A stretch of DNA of 64,000 bases. Source: Arthrobacter sp. MYb214. Lineage in GTDB: Bacteria; Actinomycetota; Actinomycetes; Actinomycetales; Micrococcaceae. The notes below the pieces were generated by a model. That model had not been told where the DNA came from. It ran no database searches and worked only from the letters and a program-made list of their open reading frames with translations. Below are positions 16,200 to 24,465 of the stretch, piece after piece. A program made the position numbers and the translations under genes. The first letter of the stretch is position 1. Every line of letters begins with the position of its first letter. The stretch spans positions 1 through 64,000 of the forward strand of contig NZ_PCPZ01000003.1 of the NCBI RefSeq assembly GCF_002979865.1, given 5' to 3'.

Positions 16200-16973
16200 A
16201 TGGGCAGCAAGGTTCCAGCGGCCGATAACACCTTGCGGATCCTCAGGTTGCTGGCCAGCAGGAAGACCCCGACTCCGGCGGCAATGATCGCCACGTTGCT
16301 GGAGCTTCCTCGATCCAGTGTCTACCAGCTGCTGAACGTGATGCTGGAGCACGGATTCATCACCCACTATCCAGAGGACAAATCCTATGGTCTGGGTGTC
16401 TCCGCTTTTGAGCTTTCCAGCGCCTATACCCGCCAGGAACCGCTGGCACGGCTGGGTGCCCCGCTGATTGCCCAGCTGGTCGACAAGGTCGGGGAAAGCG
16501 CCCACCTGGCCGTGCTGCATGGTTCCGATGTTCTCTACATTGTCGAAGAACGCGCCAAGGGCCGGCCATCCTTGGTCACCGACGTGGGTGTTCGCCTGCC
16601 TTCGCACCTGACCGCATCCGGCAGGGCAATTCTCGCCGCGCTGCCCAAATCCCAGGTGCGTGCGCTCTACCCCGGTGCTGCCAGCTTCACGGAGCGAGTG
16701 GCCGAGTCATCGATCTCCAGCTACTCGCAGTTGCGCCGCGAGCTGGACCAGAGCACGCAGCGCGGCTATGCCGTAGAGCGCGGGGATGTCACCCCGGATT
16801 TCCACTCGCTCGCGGTAGAAATCCGGGATTCCAGCGATTGGCCGGTGGCCGCCGTTGCTGTCACCTTCCTGGCCGATCGTGTCCCCGAAGAGCAGTGGGA
16901 GACTCTCCTGCTGCAGATCCGCGCCACCGCTTCGGTGATTACCTCGCGGGTGCAGGGCAAGCGTCCTTCCTAG
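16200..16973 (+). CDS. IclR-family transcriptional regulator
   Basis: A 257-residue regulator: winged helix in residues 8-70 (LLELPRSSVYQLLNVMLEHG), then the effector domain (ESAHLAVLHGSDVLYIVEE and RLPSHLTASGRAILAAL). The start at 16200 follows GAGGAGGCCCC. It converges with the last gene of the sugar/polyol operon, the stops being seven bases apart, so it is a candidate second regulator of that operon or of the nearby kinase; the divergent ROK protein is the other candidate. The effector is unknown. Confidence 0.82.
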   Translation: MGSKVPAADNTLRILRLLASRKTPTPAAMIATLLELPRSSVYQLLNVMLEHGFITHYPEDKSYGLGVSAFELSSAYTRQEPLARLGAPLIAQLVDKVGESAHLAVLHGSDVLYIVEERAKGRPSLVTDVGVRLPSHLTASGRAILAALPKSQVRALYPGAASFTERVAESSISSYSQLRRELDQSTQRGYAVERGDVTPDFHSLAVEIRDSSDWPVAAVAVTFLADRVPEEQWETLLLQIRATASVITSRVQGKRPS

Positions 16974-16980
16974 CCAGGTG

Positions 16981-17991
16981 CTACTGGTTCGAGAATGCCG
17001 CGTCGAAGGACGCTTCGGGGCGCTTGAACAGGAGGCTGCGGATGTAGCCCACAGCTTCCTTCGCACCGTGCAAGCGGTCCATTCCCGCGTCTTCCCATTC
17101 AATGGAGATGGGGCCCTTGTACCCGTGGAACTCCAGTGCGCGGAAGGCATCTTCCCAGTTGATGTCGCCGTGGCCGGTGGAGACGAAGTCCCAGCGCCGG
17201 CGGGGATCGCCCCATGGGAGATGGGAACCCAGGATGCCATTGCGCCCGTTGGGATGATGCATCCGGGTGTCCTTGCAATCCACGTGGTAGATGCGGTCGG
17301 CGAAGTCGGTGATGAATGCGACCGGGTCGATGCCCTGCCAGAACATATGGCTGGGATCCCAGTTCAGCCCGAACGCTTCGCGGTGGCCGATTGCTTCCAT
17401 GGTGCGCACGGTGGTCCAGTGATCGTAGGCGATCTCGGATGGGTGCACCTCCAGGGCGAATTTCACCCCCTGCTCATCGAATTCGTCCATGATCGGATTC
17501 CAGCGATCCGCGAAGTCCTCGTAGCCTGCATCGATGACCTCGCCCGGAACCGGCGGGAACATGGCGACGTACTGCCAGATCTTCGAGCCGGTAAAGCCAA
17601 CCACTACATCGGCACCGAGCTTGCGGGCGACGCGGGCCGAGCGCTTCATGTCCTCGGCGGCCCGCTGGCGGACGCCTTCCCCATCCCCATCGCCCCAGAC
17701 ATAGTCGCGCAGGATGGCCTGGTGGCGGAAGTCGATGGGATCATCGCAGACAGCCTGGCCGCCCAGGTGGTTGGAGATCGCCCAGGCTTTCAGCCCGTAT
17801 TTGTCCAGGATTTCCAGCCGCGACTGGAGGTAGGCCGGATCCTCGTCGGCACGCTTGAGGTCCAGGTGGTCACCGCTGGCTGCGATTTCCAATCCGTCAT
17901 AACCCCATTCTGAAGCCAGCCGGGCGACTTCTTCGAAGGGCATATCAGCCCACTGGCCGCTGAATAGCGTCACTGGATGCGTCGCGTTCAT
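16981..17991 (-). CDS. Sugar phosphate isomerase/epimerase family protein (AP-endonuclease 2 TIM barrel)
   Basis: TIM-barrel protein of 336 residues in the xylose isomerase-like group. Metal-binding segments are visible: ALEVHPSEIAYD (Glu/His), GLNWDPSHMFWQG (Asp/His), YHVDCKDTRM (Asp) and ISIEWEDAGM (Glu). Start at 17991 with GAGGAGAAACCACC. It is the last gene of a seven-gene minus-strand operon, 13 bases after an oxidoreductase gene. It probably isomerises the oxidised sugar or inositol made by the oxidoreductases; similar proteins accompany inositol and anhydrosugar (levoglucosan) clusters. The substrate is open. Confidence 0.8.
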   Translation of the reverse strand: MNATHPVTLFSGQWADMPFEEVARLASEWGYDGLEIAASGDHLDLKRADEDPAYLQSRLEILDKYGLKAWAISNHLGGQAVCDDPIDFRHQAILRDYVWGDGDGEGVRQRAAEDMKRSARVARKLGADVVVGFTGSKIWQYVAMFPPVPGEVIDAGYEDFADRWNPIMDEFDEQGVKFALEVHPSEIAYDHWTTVRTMEAIGHREAFGLNWDPSHMFWQGIDPVAFITDFADRIYHVDCKDTRMHHPNGRNGILGSHLPWGDPRRRWDFVSTGHGDINWEDAFRALEFHGYKGPISIEWEDAGMDRLHGAKEAVGYIRSLLFKRPEASFDAAFSNQ

Positions 17992-18004
17992 GGTGGTTTC
18001 TCCT

Positions 18005-19111
18005 CTAGTCATCGGTGTCGATCCAGTCCCCGGAATCAGCCGATTCCAGAACGGCATCGGTCAAACGGCAGGCGCGGGCGCCATCGGCAAAAGTTGGAAG
18101 CCCTTCGGGTGCTTCGCGACGGATCGCCGCGTAGGTGTCGGCCACGAAAGCAGCGAAAGCATCCAGGTAGCCCATCGGGTGTCCTGCAGGTACCACCGAC
18201 AAGCGTGCGGCATCGGGACTGAGATCAGCGGCCTGGCGGGACAGGATCGAGGACATGTCGGGTTTGCCGATCCACAGTTCTTCCGGCTTTTCCTGCTTGA
18301 ATTCCAGCGCCGACCGGTCTCCGGACAACTCGATGGTCAAGGCGTTTTTCCGGCCGGCGTTGACCTGTGACACCATCAGCGTGCCGATGGCTCCCGAAGC
18401 CATCTGCACAATCAAGGCGGCAGCATCCTCGGTATCGACGTCCACGGCGCCCCGCTGCTTATGGGCAATGGAGGTGGCCGCGTTCAGCCGAACGATCCGC
18501 TCCCCCGCAATGAATTCCAGCAGATCCACCAGATGCGAACCGATGTCCGCGAAGGCCCGCGAAGGTCCGCCTTTGTCCGGTTCTACCCGCCAGTTGCTGT
18601 CGCTGACCGTATGCATCCAGTCTTGCAGGTACTGGCCACGCACGGTCAGCAGCCGGCCAAGTTTCCCTTCCTGCACGTGGGCCCGGGCCTGCCGCACCAT
18701 GGGGTGGTAGCGGTAGACGAACGGCACCGAAGCCACGGCCCGGGAACGCGATGCCAGTAATGCCAGCTCGCCGGCTTCCCGGGCGCTGGTCGCCAGCGGC
18801 TTCTCGCAAACAACGGACAGGCCAGCTGCCAGTGCAGCGGCTGCCTGCTCGGCATGCAACGCATTGGGCGAGGTGACATGCACGGCGTCGCATTGGGCGA
18901 GCAGCGCTTCGACGCTGCCGAAACCGGGCACGCCCAGGGCGGCTGACGCTTGGCGGGTGGATTGCTCGCCGTTGGATCGCACCCCGATGAGCTGGGCGCC
19001 TGCCCGGCGGATCGCATCGGCGTGGGTCCGGGCCATGAAGCCGCCGCCGATGACGCCGACCTTCAGTTCCTGCATGGCCGGTGCAGCCTGCTGGCTGTTC
19101 AACTGGGACAT
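18005..19111 (-). CDS. Gfo/Idh/MocA family NAD(P)-dependent oxidoreductase
   Basis: A 368-residue two-domain dehydrogenase. A Rossmann motif VGVIGGGFMARTHADAI (about 18-34) and the catalytic Lys motif VVCEKPLATS (about 98-107) are clear. A C-terminal alpha/beta domain has FADIGSHLVDLLEF with the conserved Asp-His pair. Members oxidise inositols, glucosides or anhydrosugars. AAGGAATTAC precedes ATG 19111. It stands between a permease gene and an isomerase gene, supporting a catabolic role for the imported compound. Inositol 2-dehydrogenase and levoglucosan dehydrogenase are the main alternatives. Confidence 0.82.
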   Translation of the reverse strand: MSQLNSQQAAPAMQELKVGVIGGGFMARTHADAIRRAGAQLIGVRSNGEQSTRQASAALGVPGFGSVEALLAQCDAVHVTSPNALHAEQAAAALAAGLSVVCEKPLATSAREAGELALLASRSRAVASVPFVYRYHPMVRQARAHVQEGKLGRLLTVRGQYLQDWMHTVSDSNWRVEPDKGGPSRAFADIGSHLVDLLEFIAGERIVRLNAATSIAHKQRGAVDVDTEDAAALIVQMASGAIGTLMVSQVNAGRKNALTIELSGDRSALEFKQEKPEELWIGKPDMSSILSRQAADLSPDAARLSVVPAGHPMGYLDAFAAFVADTYAAIRREAPEGLPTFADGARACRLTDAVLESADSGDWIDTDD

Positions 19112-19129
19112 GTAATTCCTTGTCTTTTC

Positions 19130-19969
19130 TTACTTGACCGCGCCGGAGGACAAGCCTGCGACCAGGTGCCGTTGCGCGAAGAGGAAACCGACCAGCACCG
19201 GAATCGATACCACCACCGAGGCGGCCATCATCTGGTTCCAGTACACATCGGTCTGCGAAGCGTAGGCCTGCAAGCCGATGGACAGCGTCCTGGTGTCCGA
19301 ATTGGTGAGCACACTGGCGAAGAGCACTTCGCTCCAGGAGGTGATGAAGCAGTAGACCGACACCGCGATGATCCCCGGGCGTGCTACCGGCAAGACCACC
19401 TTGAGCAGTGCGCCGAGCCGGCCAAGTCCATCGACCATGGCCGCCTCTTCCAGTTCCTTGGGCATGGCGGCAAAGAAGCCGGTGAGCATCCAGATGGAGA
19501 ATGGCAGGGAGAACGTCATGTAGGTGACGATCAGCCCCAGGTAGGTTCCGTTCAGCTGCAGTCCCACGGCACGCTCCAGCTGGGTGAAGATCAAGAAGAG
19601 CGGCAGCAGGAACAGGATGCCGGGGAACATCTGGGTGGAGAGCACGATCAGCCGGAAGGACCGTGCCCCGCGGAAGTCGAAGCGCGAGAGCGCATAGGCG
19701 GCCAGGATCGCGATGGAAACCGAGAGGATGGTGGCGCTGATGGTCACGATCAACGAGTTGGCGAAGTACTTGCCCAGCGGCACCGTGGTCCAGATATCCA
19801 GGTACGGGGCCAGCGTGATTTCCGAGGGAATCCACTCGAAGGCGCCGCGCACATCCTTGAGGGGCTTGATGGAGGTCGTGAGCACCACGTAGAGCGGCAG
19901 CACGATGATCAGGGTGATGAAGGCCAGTCCGAAAACTCGCAGGATGCGGAAGCCGCGGGTCTCAATCAT
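19130..19969 (-). CDS. Carbohydrate ABC transporter permease (MalG type)
   Basis: Inner-membrane permease of 279 residues with six hydrophobic segments. The EAA loop that contacts the ATPase is ELEEAAMVDGLGRLGALLKVVLP (about residues 182-204). ATG 19969 overlaps the stop of the upstream permease and has GGGAAAGAGC before it; an in-frame TTG at 19996 is less likely. With the partner permease and binding protein it forms a CUT1-type importer. No ATPase gene is in the operon, as is common where a shared MsmK-like ATPase serves several importers. Confidence 0.88.
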   Translation of the reverse strand: MIETRGFRILRVFGLAFITLIIVLPLYVVLTTSIKPLKDVRGAFEWIPSEITLAPYLDIWTTVPLGKYFANSLIVTISATILSVSIAILAAYALSRFDFRGARSFRLIVLSTQMFPGILFLLPLFLIFTQLERAVGLQLNGTYLGLIVTYMTFSLPFSIWMLTGFFAAMPKELEEAAMVDGLGRLGALLKVVLPVARPGIIAVSVYCFITSWSEVLFASVLTNSDTRTLSIGLQAYASQTDVYWNQMMAASVVVSIPVLVGFLFAQRHLVAGLSSGAVK

Positions 19970-20954
19970 CGATGCTCTTTCCCTTCGGCATGACAAGTCG
20001 GATGTAGAACGCTGAGACGATCAGCAGGGCAATCAGCAGGACGACGCTCAAGGCGCCACCCACGCCGAAGTTCCAGTTGTTGAAGGACTGCTGGTAGATC
20101 AACGGGGAAATCAGGGTTGCTTCTTCCGGGGACACCGGGCCGAAGAGCAGGTAGGGGATGTCGAACTGGTTGAACACCCACAGTCCCAGCATCAAAAGCA
20201 GCACCACGTTGGCGTGCTTGATCATTGGCAGGGTGATCCTGGTGAACTGCTTCCACAGGCTGGCTCCATCCAGGGAAGCGGCTTCATAGACTTCGTTCGG
20301 GATGGATTGCAGGGCGGCCAGCAGCATCAGGAAAGCGAAAGGCCAGAATTGCCAGACGGCGACAACCACCATGACAAAGAAGGAATTCCCGCCCAATAGC
20401 CAGAACGGCCCTTCCTCCAGGATCCCGAGGTCTTCGACCAGGAAGCGGTTGACCATGCCGTCGCGCTGGTTGAACATGAACGCCCAGGCGATGGTGGTGA
20501 CGTAGCTTGGCAGTGCGTAGGGAACCAGGAACAGGGTGCGGAAGAATCCGTTGCTGCGGAATTTGGATGCCAGCAAGACCGCGGCGAAGATGCCAAGGCT
20601 CCAGGCGATTGCCACTACCAGGAAGGTGAACAGGAAGGTGCGCCCGAGGGCGTCGAAGAATTGGGAACCGATCGGACCGTTGGGGTCCAGCGCGGTGGTG
20701 AAGTTCTGCAGTCCCACGAACGGGGCCTTGACCCAGTTGGCAATGGAGAACTGGGTCAGCGAGAGGAAGGCGATCCATACGCCGAGCAGCATCGGGATGA
20801 TGTGGATCAGCAGTTCCAGGAATGCTGCGGGAGCTGAGAGCGCATAGGGGAAGAACCGGTCGCGCTTGATTGAACTGCGCTTGATCGCCCTTGAAGCGTC
20901 GCGAGGCTTGAGCGGTTCGCTGATTCGAGGCGGTGTCTGGGCTGGCGCCGACAT
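19962..20954 (-). CDS. Carbohydrate ABC transporter permease (MalF type)
   Basis: Inner-membrane permease of 330 residues; six predicted segments begin near residue 45. The EAA loop is NEVYEAASLDGASLWKQF (about 224-241). Start at 20954, with AAAGGAGACCGA upstream; the frame extends to 20969 with a poorer context. It overlaps the next permease gene by eight bases and follows the binding-protein gene. Confidence 0.88.
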   Translation of the reverse strand: MSAPAQTPPRISEPLKPRDASRAIKRSSIKRDRFFPYALSAPAAFLELLIHIIPMLLGVWIAFLSLTQFSIANWVKAPFVGLQNFTTALDPNGPIGSQFFDALGRTFLFTFLVVAIAWSLGIFAAVLLASKFRSNGFFRTLFLVPYALPSYVTTIAWAFMFNQRDGMVNRFLVEDLGILEEGPFWLLGGNSFFVMVVVAVWQFWPFAFLMLLAALQSIPNEVYEAASLDGASLWKQFTRITLPMIKHANVVLLLMLGLWVFNQFDIPYLLFGPVSPEEATLISPLIYQQSFNNWNFGVGGALSVVLLIALLIVSAFYIRLVMPKGKSIDD

Positions 20955-21049
20955 TCGGTCTCCTTTCATGAAAACGAATTTGGGTGCTGCAACTGGCCGC
21001 GGGGGCGCAAGGAGGTCCGCTCCCGCGGCCAGTGCAACGTGTCGGGCCG

Positions 21050-22402
21050 CTAGCTAGCCGGCATCTGCTTCTGCGCGTCTTCCAATGCCTTGCGGACATC
21101 GGCCTCGGTGATTTTTTCGCCCTGGGCAATCCTGGCGAATTGCTTGGCGATGGCCTCGCCTACGAGGGATTCCATCTGCCCTTCGGTGGGGAACAGCGGC
21201 ATCGGGGCAGCGTTATTGGCCAGGATCTCCTTCTTGGCCTGCTGCTCGGGGGTGTCGAAGGCCGGGTCGTCGAAAGCTTCGGTAACCGATGGCAGCGAGG
21301 TGTACTTGGCGTTCAGCTTCTTCTGCTCATCGACGCTGAGCAGGTGGTTCACGAATTCAAGGGCGGCATCCTTGTTATCCGAGTTCTCGAAGACGCTCAC
21401 GTTGATGCCGGCAACCAGCGACTGGGTGGCTTCCAGCCCGGTGGCATCGGCGTTCTTCAGCGGGATGGGCGCCATGGCGTAGTCCTTGAAGCCAGCGGCA
21501 TTGAAGGACTTGCCCGGGGCCTGGTCGAAGAACATGGCGGCGTTGCCGTCCATGATTTCCCCTGGCAGCACCGAACCGTCATTGATCTCGGCGTTGGACT
21601 TGGAGACCACGCCGTCCTCGCCCATCAGCTGGATCCAGTCGTTGACGCCGCTGACGACGCCATCATTGGTGAAGTCCGGCTTGCCGTCCGTGGTGTACAG
21701 CTCGCCGCCGTTCTGCATGCCCAGGATGAATGCGGAGTGGGCATTATTGGCGGTACGCTGTCCGGCCAAGGTGAAGCCGTACTGGTCGACCTTGCCGTCG
21801 TCGTCGGTATCCTTGGTCAGCTTCTTGGCGGTGGCCAAGAATTCATCCCAGGTCTTCGGAGCCTGCTTGATGCCGGCTTCCTCGAACATCTTGGTGTTGT
21901 AGTACAGACCGTAGGCCATGGAATACAACGGCAGCGAGGTTGGGGCCTGGCCCTCGGCGCCGCCGGTGGCCAGGGCTGCCGGCACGAACTTCTCGGCTCC
22001 GCCTATGGCCTCCAGCGCCTCGCCTTCAAAGGGGACGAAGGCGCCGCTGGCCTGCAAGGTGGTGGCCCAGGTGTTGCCGATGTTCAGCACGTCCGGCCCT
22101 TCGCCGCTGGAGACGGCGGTGAGGATGCGGTTGTACAGGTCGGCCCAGGGGACGACTTCCAGCTCGACCTCGATGCCGGTTTCCTCGGTGAACCGCTTGA
22201 TGGATTCGCCCAGGATCTCCTCGTCCTGGGTGACCGAGCTGCCCTGGTTCGAAGCCCAGTAGGTGATGGTCCCACCGGCTTCTTCCGAGCCGGAGCCGGA
22301 AGCCGAGCCGGAACAGGCGGCCAGGCCGCTGAGCGACAACGCTGCGATGGAGGTAATCGCCGTGAAGCGCCCCAGCTTGCTCTTGAAATGTGGTGCAGAC
22401 AT
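21050..22402 (-). CDS. Extracellular sugar-binding lipoprotein of the ABC importer
   Basis: Family 1 solute-binding protein, 450 residues. It has a lipoprotein signal with lipobox LAAC near residue 29, followed by a Ser/Gly-rich linker and the mature domain (GTITYWASNQGSSVTQDEE). It captures a sugar or polyol outside the membrane and delivers it to the MalF/MalG-type permeases encoded downstream. The wide intergenic gap before the permease gene (about 95 bases) is usual for an extra stable binding-protein message, but I found no clear hairpin there. Confidence 0.87.
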   Translation of the reverse strand: MSAPHFKSKLGRFTAITSIAALSLSGLAACSGSASGSGSEEAGGTITYWASNQGSSVTQDEEILGESIKRFTEETGIEVELEVVPWADLYNRILTAVSSGEGPDVLNIGNTWATTLQASGAFVPFEGEALEAIGGAEKFVPAALATGGAEGQAPTSLPLYSMAYGLYYNTKMFEEAGIKQAPKTWDEFLATAKKLTKDTDDDGKVDQYGFTLAGQRTANNAHSAFILGMQNGGELYTTDGKPDFTNDGVVSGVNDWIQLMGEDGVVSKSNAEINDGSVLPGEIMDGNAAMFFDQAPGKSFNAAGFKDYAMAPIPLKNADATGLEATQSLVAGINVSVFENSDNKDAALEFVNHLLSVDEQKKLNAKYTSLPSVTEAFDDPAFDTPEQQAKKEILANNAAPMPLFPTEGQMESLVGEAIAKQFARIAQGEKITEADVRKALEDAQKQMPAS

Positions 22403-22448
22403 GTTTATTCCTTTTCAGGTGCGGATGATGCTGTCAAGGGGTGGTGCT

Positions 22449-23561
22449 TCAGGCAAGGATGCCGGGAGCCGAAGGATCCCAGGCTGGGTCCAGCAGCGCG
22501 ATGGGCTCGACCGTCGAGGCCACGTCGATGAATGCTCCCGATTCCATTGCTTCCGCGGCGCAGACCATGATGTCCAGGACGTGGAACGCCAGTTCGCCGG
22601 GCACGCGTTCCTTGCGTCCCTCGCGGATGGCTTGGGCGAGTTCGGCAACGCCGGTGCCGCGCCCGTAGGTGGATCCTTCGGCGGTGACAACGCTCGGCTC
22701 CTGGTCCTCCAGGTGCAGGATGGTGTCTCCGGTGAATTCGTTCGGATCCGGCAGCTGCGCGGTGCCTTCCGTTCCGGAGATCTCCACGAACCCTGCACGC
22801 TTGAGCTTGGAGTCGAAGCTGAAGATGCACTGCGCACTGGCCCCGGATTCGAAGGAGAGCAGCGCTCCGACGTGGGTTGGGACCTCGACCGGGAAGCTGG
22901 TTCCGGCCTTGGGGCCTGCACCGATGACCCGCTGCGCGCGGGCCTGCGAACCCAGGGCGGCAACCTTGGCTACCGGGCCGAAGACCCGCACCAGGGTGGT
23001 CAGGTAGTAGGGCCCGAGGTCGAAGAGCGGTCCTGCGCCGTGGGCGAAGAGGAATTCCGGGCTGTGGTGCCAGGATTCCGGGCCGGGGCCCTGGAAGATG
23101 GCCAGGCCCGAAAGCGGGGTGCCGATGGCGCCTGCTTCAATCTGCCGCAGGCCGGTCTGCAGGCCCGCACCCAGGATGGTATCCGGGGCCACGGCGACGC
23201 GGACTCCTGCTGCCTTGGCGGCTTCGACCAGCTGCCGTCCGGATTCGCGGTCCAGCGCGTAGGGCTTCTCGCCCCAGACGTGCTTGCCGGCGGCCACCGC
23301 CTGCAGGGCTACCTCGACATGAACTGCCGGGATCGTCAGGTTCACGACGATCTGGATGTCTTCGCGGGCCAGCAATTCAGCATAGGTTCCCGAGGCTTCC
23401 ACGGACCATTTGCGCGCTTGGCTTGCTGCGCGCTCGGTATCCAGGTCGGCGATGAACCGCACGGCGAGGTCCGGGAATGCGGTGAGGTTCTCCAGGTACT
23501 GGTCGCTGATGGTGCCGGCTCCGACAATGCCCACGCCCATGGGCTGATTCTGAAATTCCAT
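22449..23561 (-). CDS. Gfo/Idh/MocA family oxidoreductase, second copy
   Basis: A 370-residue dehydrogenase distinct from the one at 18005-19111. It has the Rossmann motif VGIVGAGTISDQYLENL (about 10-26) and the catalytic motif HVWGEKPYALD (about 93-103), where the usual EKP is kept but followed by Tyr. The C-terminal domain includes LFDLGPYYLTTLVRVFGPV, in which the usual GxHxxD pattern is replaced by GPYYLT, a feature of the LgdB-like or YrbE-like side branch. Second gene of the operon, six bases after the first. Confidence 0.82.
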   Translation of the reverse strand: MEFQNQPMGVGIVGAGTISDQYLENLTAFPDLAVRFIADLDTERAASQARKWSVEASGTYAELLAREDIQIVVNLTIPAVHVEVALQAVAAGKHVWGEKPYALDRESGRQLVEAAKAAGVRVAVAPDTILGAGLQTGLRQIEAGAIGTPLSGLAIFQGPGPESWHHSPEFLFAHGAGPLFDLGPYYLTTLVRVFGPVAKVAALGSQARAQRVIGAGPKAGTSFPVEVPTHVGALLSFESGASAQCIFSFDSKLKRAGFVEISGTEGTAQLPDPNEFTGDTILHLEDQEPSVVTAEGSTYGRGTGVAELAQAIREGRKERVPGELAFHVLDIMVCAAEAMESGAFIDVASTVEPIALLDPAWDPSAPGILA

Positions 23562-23566
23562 AATCC

Positions 23567-24307
23567 CTAGTTCTTTTCTGCTACGAGGTAGGCGCGGCTT
23601 TCGGACACGGCCTGGAAGATGTCGCCTGCGAAGTCATCGAGTTCCACCACATGCAGCATGCCGCTGGTGGCGTCGATGATCTGGTCGATCGGCATGGATC
23701 CGCTGCCCACCGGAACCTGTTCCTTGTGGTTCTTGGACTTCGGCCCGTCCTTGATGTGCAGGGCCACGACGCGGGGTGCCAGCGCTTCAAGCAGCTGGAG
23801 CACATCGGCGCCGCCCACGGCAACCCAGTAGGTGTCCACTTCCAGGACGACTTCCGGGTCCAGCAAGCTAGCCAGGTATTCCAGGGCCGTCTTGGAATTG
23901 ATCTTGCTGGAGATCTCCCAGTCGTGGTTGTGGTAGCCGACCTTGATGCCGTATTCGGCACCGCGCCGGGATGCGGCGTTGAGCTTCTGCGCGATGGCAC
24001 CGATGGACTCGGCATCCTGCCACTGCTCCGCCGGGATGAACGGATCGATGACGGTGCTGATGCCGAGTTTGCCGGCCGCGGCGAAGACCTCGTCGTAGTC
24101 CGAGGAGAGCAGCGGTGCGTGCGCCGTTGGCGCGCTGAGTTCGTTCTCGGCCAGCGCCTGTGCATACTCGTCAGCGCGGGCCACGAAGTTGTACGGCTCG
24201 ACTTGCGTGTAGCCGATGCCAGCTACGCGTTCGAGCGTCGCGGCCAGGTTCTCTGCGATGTGCTCGCGCAGCGTGTACAGCTGGATTGATAGGTCGTGGG
24301 CAGGCAA
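23567..24307 (-). CDS. Sugar phosphate isomerase/epimerase family protein, first gene of the operon
   Basis: A 246-residue TIM-barrel protein (IolE/IolH/EboC-like). Metal-ligand segments include KVGYHNHDWEI (His), VVLEVDTYWVAVGG (Glu, Asp) and VALHIKDGP (His, Asp); the last conserved Glu is in LHVVELDDF. The start is TTG at 24307 with CAGGAGACGCC, a good ribosome site at correct spacing. It begins the minus-strand operon, and its promoter lies at 24370-24398 in the space shared with the ROK gene. Confidence 0.8.
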   Translation of the reverse strand: MPAHDLSIQLYTLREHIAENLAATLERVAGIGYTQVEPYNFVARADEYAQALAENELSAPTAHAPLLSSDYDEVFAAAGKLGISTVIDPFIPAEQWQDAESIGAIAQKLNAASRRGAEYGIKVGYHNHDWEISSKINSKTALEYLASLLDPEVVLEVDTYWVAVGGADVLQLLEALAPRVVALHIKDGPKSKNHKEQVPVGSGSMPIDQIIDATSGMLHVVELDDFAGDIFQAVSESRAYLVAEKN

Positions 24308-24369
24308 AGGCGTCTCCTGAAAGAAGTGGTGGGTGCGATCCAGATGCTCATGACTTGCATCACATCTTG

Positions 24370-24398
24370 AGACTAGTTTTACTTTTGTCGATAGTCAA
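24370..24398 (-). promoter_or_regulatory. Probable promoter of the sugar/polyol operon
   Basis: Read on the minus strand: -35 TTGACT (24393-24398), a 17-base spacer, and -10 TAGTCT (24370-24375). The repeat TGTCGATA lies in the spacer and overlaps the -35 box, so a bound regulator would block it. Confidence 0.5.
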
Positions 24399-24414
24399 TA
24401 GAAGTATGTCGACA
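24386..24414. promoter_or_regulatory. Tandem TGTCGAYA repeats, probable ROK operator
   Basis: TGTCGATA (24386-24393) and TGTCGACA (24407-24414, itself a palindrome) are direct repeats exactly 21 bases apart, two helical turns. They lie between the divergent operon and the ROK regulator gene and flank the minus-strand -35 box. Confidence 0.45.
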
Positions 24415-24465
24415 TTCTCATAAAGTGTTTCGGCTTCGCGTCCATTGCTGTGTTTTACTGGGTTC

